DNA from: CAZXCK01 sp964639225
GTDB lineage: Bacteria > Chloroflexota > Anaerolineae > Aggregatilineales > Phototrophicaceae
Assembly (NCBI GenBank): GCA_964639225.1
Contig: CAZXCK010000163.1
Location: 1 to 8,234 of the forward strand
Direction of reading: 5' to 3'
Length of the DNA: 8,234 nucleotides
Shown: positions 5,816-8,234 of the stretch, in pieces
How positions within the stretch are numbered: the first letter of the stretch is position 1
Layout of the letters: each line of letters starts with the position of its first letter
The notes under the pieces: generated by a model
Told to the model about the DNA's origin: nothing
The model's database searches: none
Seen by the model: the letters and a program-made list of their open reading frames with translations, nothing else
Translations under genes and position numbers: made by a program

Positions 5816-7189
5816 ATGTCCCGCGTGGGCGCTGTTGTGCTGTTGGTCGCGGCGGCGATCGTTCTGCCGCTGCTGGGGACGGTGTGGGCCGCCGCCCAGG
5901 ACGCCCCGGCGGAACTGGTCGTCGATGCCGCCACCTGCGCTGCCGGGCTTGAAAACTGGTACGTGCAGGCCAGCGAAGCCTGCATCGGCGGCGCGCGCGA
6001 TCACTTCTGTAACGGCGGTCTGCCGCCCGGCGGCGAGCCGATGGGACCGGTCATCCACTCGCTGGGGCCGCCGGGTTCAATGGTGCCGGTCGATGCCGTC
6101 CAGGCGCTGCGGACTCCGCCGCTGGCGCTCGACGGCAGCAGCGGTGGTGTGGCCTGGATGCGCGTCGGCGCTATCGAGATGAGCGGCCTGCTCATCGGCG
6201 ATACCACCATTTACAACGTAGCGCCGGAGGGCTTCGCCGACTGGCAGGCGATGGTCGTCGTGACCGCGCCCGAAGATCGGGTGTGCGAGGTCGCGCCGCG
6301 CAACGCCTTCATCGCCCAGAACAGCACCGCCTTCCAGAGCACGCGCGTTGCCATCAACGGCGTCTCGCTGGACCTCAACGGCACGGTCATGGTCCAGACC
6401 CAGCCCGCCCAGACGCTTTTTATCGTGCTGGAGGGCCGTGTGCGGGTAATCTCCGGCGGCGAGTCGCAGGCGCTCATCGCTGGCGAGTCGGTGCGGGTGC
6501 CCTACAACGACCAGGATTTCATGCGCCCGGCTGGACTGCCAGAACCGGCCCAGCCCTTCGATTACGCGCTGGCCAGCCACTTCCCAATTGAACTGCTGGA
6601 CCGGCCCGCGCTGTTACCCCAGCCGGGGACTGTTGTCACCGAGGGCGCGGTCAACATGCGCACCGCGCCGAATACCGACGCCGGTCTCATCTTCCAGGTG
6701 CCGCCCGGCCAGGTGATGTCTGTGCTGGGGACCAACCCCGGCGGTGACTGGCTGCATGTGCGGCTGGTCACCGGGCAGACGGGCTGGATGTTCGGCAATC
6801 TGCTGCGCCGCAATCTGGGGCCGGTCAACCAGAGCTACACCGCCACGCCCGAACCGCCGCAGCGCCTGGGCGATCTGGGCTATACCGCCCGCATTCAGGC
6901 CGGGGCGGGCGTGAATCTGCGAGAGGCTCCGGATGTGGGCTTCAACCCGGTCGCCAGCCTGTCGCCAGGGCAGGAGGTGCGGCTGGTGGCGCGCAGCCCC
7001 TACAGCCCCTGGGTCAAAATCGACGCGCAGGGGATGGTCGGCTGGGTGGCGCTGATCGCCCTCGAAACGCAATCCATCATTGAATCTCTGCCCATCGACT
7101 GGGATGTGCCGCCGCCGCCCGAACCAACGCTGGTGCCCGGTTCCTGGGGGGGCGCATTCCCCGACCCGGACTGCTTCCCGAACTGTTAA
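5816..7189 (+). CDS. Secreted protein with FecR-like core and two SH3b domains
   Basis: From ATG 5816 the protein has 457 residues and begins with a signal peptide (Arg3, a long hydrophobic core, then WAAAQ and a cut near DAP). The frame is open upstream to in-frame TTG codons at 5765, 5771 and 5786, which would lengthen the N-terminus; none has a clear ribosome-binding site, so the start is uncertain. An N-terminal cysteine-containing module (Cys41, 56, 65, 157) leads into a FecR-like beta segment (LFIVLEGRVRV from about 201, GESVRVP soon after). Two SH3b domains follow, at about 276-330 (VNMRTAPN) and 363-416 (VNLREAPD), both ending in GW-containing strands. The tail is Pro-rich and ends in Cys453 and Cys457. 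Bacterial SH3b domains often bind cell-wall peptides or mediate surface contacts. There is no catalytic domain, so a structural or sensing envelope role is inferred. Confidence 0.85.
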   Translation: MSRVGAVVLLVAAAIVLPLLGTVWAAAQDAPAELVVDAATCAAGLENWYVQASEACIGGARDHFCNGGLPPGGEPMGPVIHSLGPPGSMVPVDAVQALRTPPLALDGSSGGVAWMRVGAIEMSGLLIGDTTIYNVAPEGFADWQAMVVVTAPEDRVCEVAPRNAFIAQNSTAFQSTRVAINGVSLDLNGTVMVQTQPAQTLFIVLEGRVRVISGGESQALIAGESVRVPYNDQDFMRPAGLPEPAQPFDYALASHFPIELLDRPALLPQPGTVVTEGAVNMRTAPNTDAGLIFQVPPGQVMSVLGTNPGGDWLHVRLVTGQTGWMFGNLLRRNLGPVNQSYTATPEPPQRLGDLGYTARIQAGAGVNLREAPDVGFNPVASLSPGQEVRLVARSPYSPWVKIDAQGMVGWVALIALETQSIIESLPIDWDVPPPPEPTLVPGSWGGAFPDPDCFPNC

Positions 7190-7221
7190 AGCCTGCGATC
7201 TGAATCGCTCGCGGGCTGTTT
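7190..7221 (+). terminator. Possible weak terminator after the SH3b-protein gene
   Basis: AGCCTGCGA (7190-7198) pairs with TCGCGGGCT (7209-7217) over 9 bp with one G-U pair and a 10-nt loop, directly after the TAA stop. Only GTTT follows, so termination is probably partial and some read-through into the dehydrogenase gene is likely. Confidence 0.4.
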
Positions 7222-7243
7222 ATCGACGATTGTTTATATGCAC

Positions 7244-7248
7244 AGGAG
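7244..7248 (+). promoter_or_regulatory. Shine-Dalgarno AGGAG of the dehydrogenase gene
   Basis: AGGAG ends 6 nt before the ATG at 7255, which supports that start. No separate promoter of good quality was found in the 65-bp gap. Confidence 0.8.
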
Positions 7249-7254
7249 CACACC

Positions 7255-8019
7255 ATGCGACTCAAGGACAAGGTTACACTCATCACCGGCGGCGCGGCGG
7301 GCATCGGCAAGGCGACCGCGCTGCGTTTCGCTCAGGAAGGGGCGCAGGTTGTCATCTGCGACCTGAACGCCGGCGAAGGTCAGGCCACCGTCGCCGAACT
7401 GGGACCGGACGCCCGCTTCTACCGCGTGAACATGGCCAACCGCGAGGCCGTCCGCGAATGGGTAGCCGAGGTGATGGACCAGTACGGGCGCATCGATGTC
7501 CTGGTCAACAACGCTGGCATCGTGCGCGATGGCCAGCTCGTTAAGTTCAAAGATGGCGAGGTCGTCAAAGAGATGACCGAAGAGGAATTCGACCTGGTGA
7601 TCTCGGTCAACCTGAAGGGCGTCTACAACGGCACGCAGGCCGTCGTCCCTCACATGATGCGCCAGAACAGCGGCGTGATCCTCAACGCGTCGTCGGTGGT
7701 GGGCCTGGATGGCAACTTCGGCCAGACAAACTATGTCGCCACCAAAGCCGGTGTCATCGGCATGACCAAAGTCTGGGCGCGCGAACTGGGCCGCTACAAC
7801 ATCCGCGTCAACGCCGTCGCGCCGGGCTTCACCGCCACCGAGATTCTGTCGGCCATGCCGGAGAAGATCATCGACGGCATGAAGGGCCGCACCCCGCTGG
7901 GTCGCCTGGGCACACCGGAAGACATCGCCAACGCTTATCTGTTCCTGGCGTCAGACGAGGCCAGCTTCATCAGCGGCGCTGTGCTGCGCGTCGATGGCGG
8001 CCTGGTGGTCGGCACATAA
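7255..8019 (+). CDS. Short-chain dehydrogenase/reductase, FabG-like (3-oxoacyl-ACP reductase family)
   Basis: This is a complete 254-residue classical SDR with a Rossmann fold. Thr11-Gly18 (TGGAAGIG) is the nucleotide-binding glycine motif, N85-G88 is the NNAG motif, and the catalytic tetrad is Asn119, Ser147, Tyr160 and Lys164 (YVATK). The APGF after the sixth strand and the VDGG end are also typical. Asp36 at the end of the second strand (VVICDLN) usually signals NAD(H) rather than NADP(H) use, unlike E. coli FabG. About ten extra residues (VKFKDGEVVKEM region, roughly 94-108) lie before the Asn119 helix compared with E. coli FabG. It has no signal peptide and is cytoplasmic. The likely reaction is oxidation or reduction of a hydroxyl/keto group on an acyl-CoA, acyl-ACP, sugar or secondary alcohol. 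The neighbours give no substrate clue, and a fatty-acid synthesis role is not supported by context. Confidence 0.93.
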   Translation: MRLKDKVTLITGGAAGIGKATALRFAQEGAQVVICDLNAGEGQATVAELGPDARFYRVNMANREAVREWVAEVMDQYGRIDVLVNNAGIVRDGQLVKFKDGEVVKEMTEEEFDLVISVNLKGVYNGTQAVVPHMMRQNSGVILNASSVVGLDGNFGQTNYVATKAGVIGMTKVWARELGRYNIRVNAVAPGFTATEILSAMPEKIIDGMKGRTPLGRLGTPEDIANAYLFLASDEASFISGAVLRVDGGLVVGT

Positions 8020-8030
8020 ACCAGCAGACA

Positions 8031-8066
8031 ACAGGGGCGCTCATCCGCGCCCCTGTCGTATCTTTT
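8031..8066 (+). terminator. Strong intrinsic terminator after the dehydrogenase gene
   Basis: ACAGGGGCGC (8031-8040) pairs perfectly with GCGCCCCTGT (8047-8056) around a 6-nt loop and is followed by a T-rich stretch ending at 8066. It lies 11 bp after the stop codon. Confidence 0.88.
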
Positions 8067-8076
8067 CAACGATCGT

Positions 8077-8212
8077 AACTACTCAGGTAGTTGCCGGGGC
8101 AGCGCCCCGGACCCCGCCACTTTTTCAAAAGTGGACAAAACTTTGCCTGTTTCGGCGCTTTGCGCAAGCCGCTTGCGGCAAAGCAGAGGGTCAAGGGAGC
8201 CTCGCTCCCTTG
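8077..8212. repeat. Chain of five adjacent inverted repeats (non-coding palindrome array)
   Basis: The rightmost part of the window has no supported gene and is almost entirely palindromic. The units are: AACTAC-4-GTAGTT (8077-8092); CCGGGGC-3-GCCCCGG (8094-8110); CCACTTTT-2-AAAAGTGG (8117-8134); a long GCTTTGC/GCAAAGC hairpin (8157-8184) with inner GCAAGC/GCTTGC arms and one bulged G; and CAAGGGAGC-3-GCTCCCTTG (8192-8212). CTTTGCC (8141-8147) could instead pair with GGCAAAG (8177-8183), giving an alternative fold. The arms differ in sequence, so this is not a direct-repeat array. It resembles dispersed multi-hairpin intergenic repeats seen in some bacteria. A structured RNA or a mobile-element end are alternatives. 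Confidence 0.6.
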
Positions 8213-8234
8213 CGGGGGTGTAACCAGGACATAG

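Noticed and set aside
7233..7240. TTTATATG as a -10 box for the dehydrogenase gene
   Set aside because: A transcript from it would begin within or just after the Shine-Dalgarno sequence, and no -35 partner was found.
8077..8212. CRISPR array or tRNA in the right-hand tail
   Set aside because: The units are unlike each other in sequence with no regular direct repeat or spacers, and no cloverleaf or anticodon arm could be drawn.

Overview
This is a GC-rich bacterial window of about 8.2 kb holding six protein-coding genes. Coding density is normal, non-ATG starts are used (TTG, GTG), and Shine-Dalgarno and sigma70-type promoter sequences are recognisable. Four of the six products are membrane or exported proteins. 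The mix of a duplicated FtsX-type permease, a C39-like peptidase joined to TPRs, and a secreted protein with two SH3b domains resembles Chloroflexota (Anaerolineae-like) genomes. That placement rests on general resemblance only. No rRNA, tRNA, CRISPR array or transposase was seen.

Layout. Positions 1-2787 (minus strand) carry a large ABC-transporter permease whose 929-codon frame is still open at the left edge. A gap of about 210 bp (2788-2999) with two small palindromes and a TATAAT box separates it from a divergent secreted alpha/beta-hydrolase (3000-3890, TTG start). A second sigma70-like promoter leads into a secreted C39-like peptidase with a C-terminal TPR region (4006-5076). A strong bidirectional terminator (5110-5139) separates that gene from a convergent minus-strand gene (5155-5631). 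This gene encodes a 158-residue protein that looks like the N-terminal half of galactokinase with both signature motifs lost.

A second divergent promoter region (5632-5815) drives that gene leftwards and, rightwards, a secreted protein with a FecR-like core and two SH3b domains (about 5816-7189). A FabG-like short-chain dehydrogenase/reductase follows (7255-8019) and ends in a strong intrinsic terminator. The final 165 bp is non-coding and consists of a chain of five adjacent inverted repeats.

The genes do not form one obvious pathway. The plus-strand genes look like separate transcription units, each with its own promoter or terminator, except that the dehydrogenase could be partly transcribed from the SH3b gene. 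The two points most worth a second look are the galactokinase-derived protein that cannot be an active kinase, and the palindrome chain at the right end.
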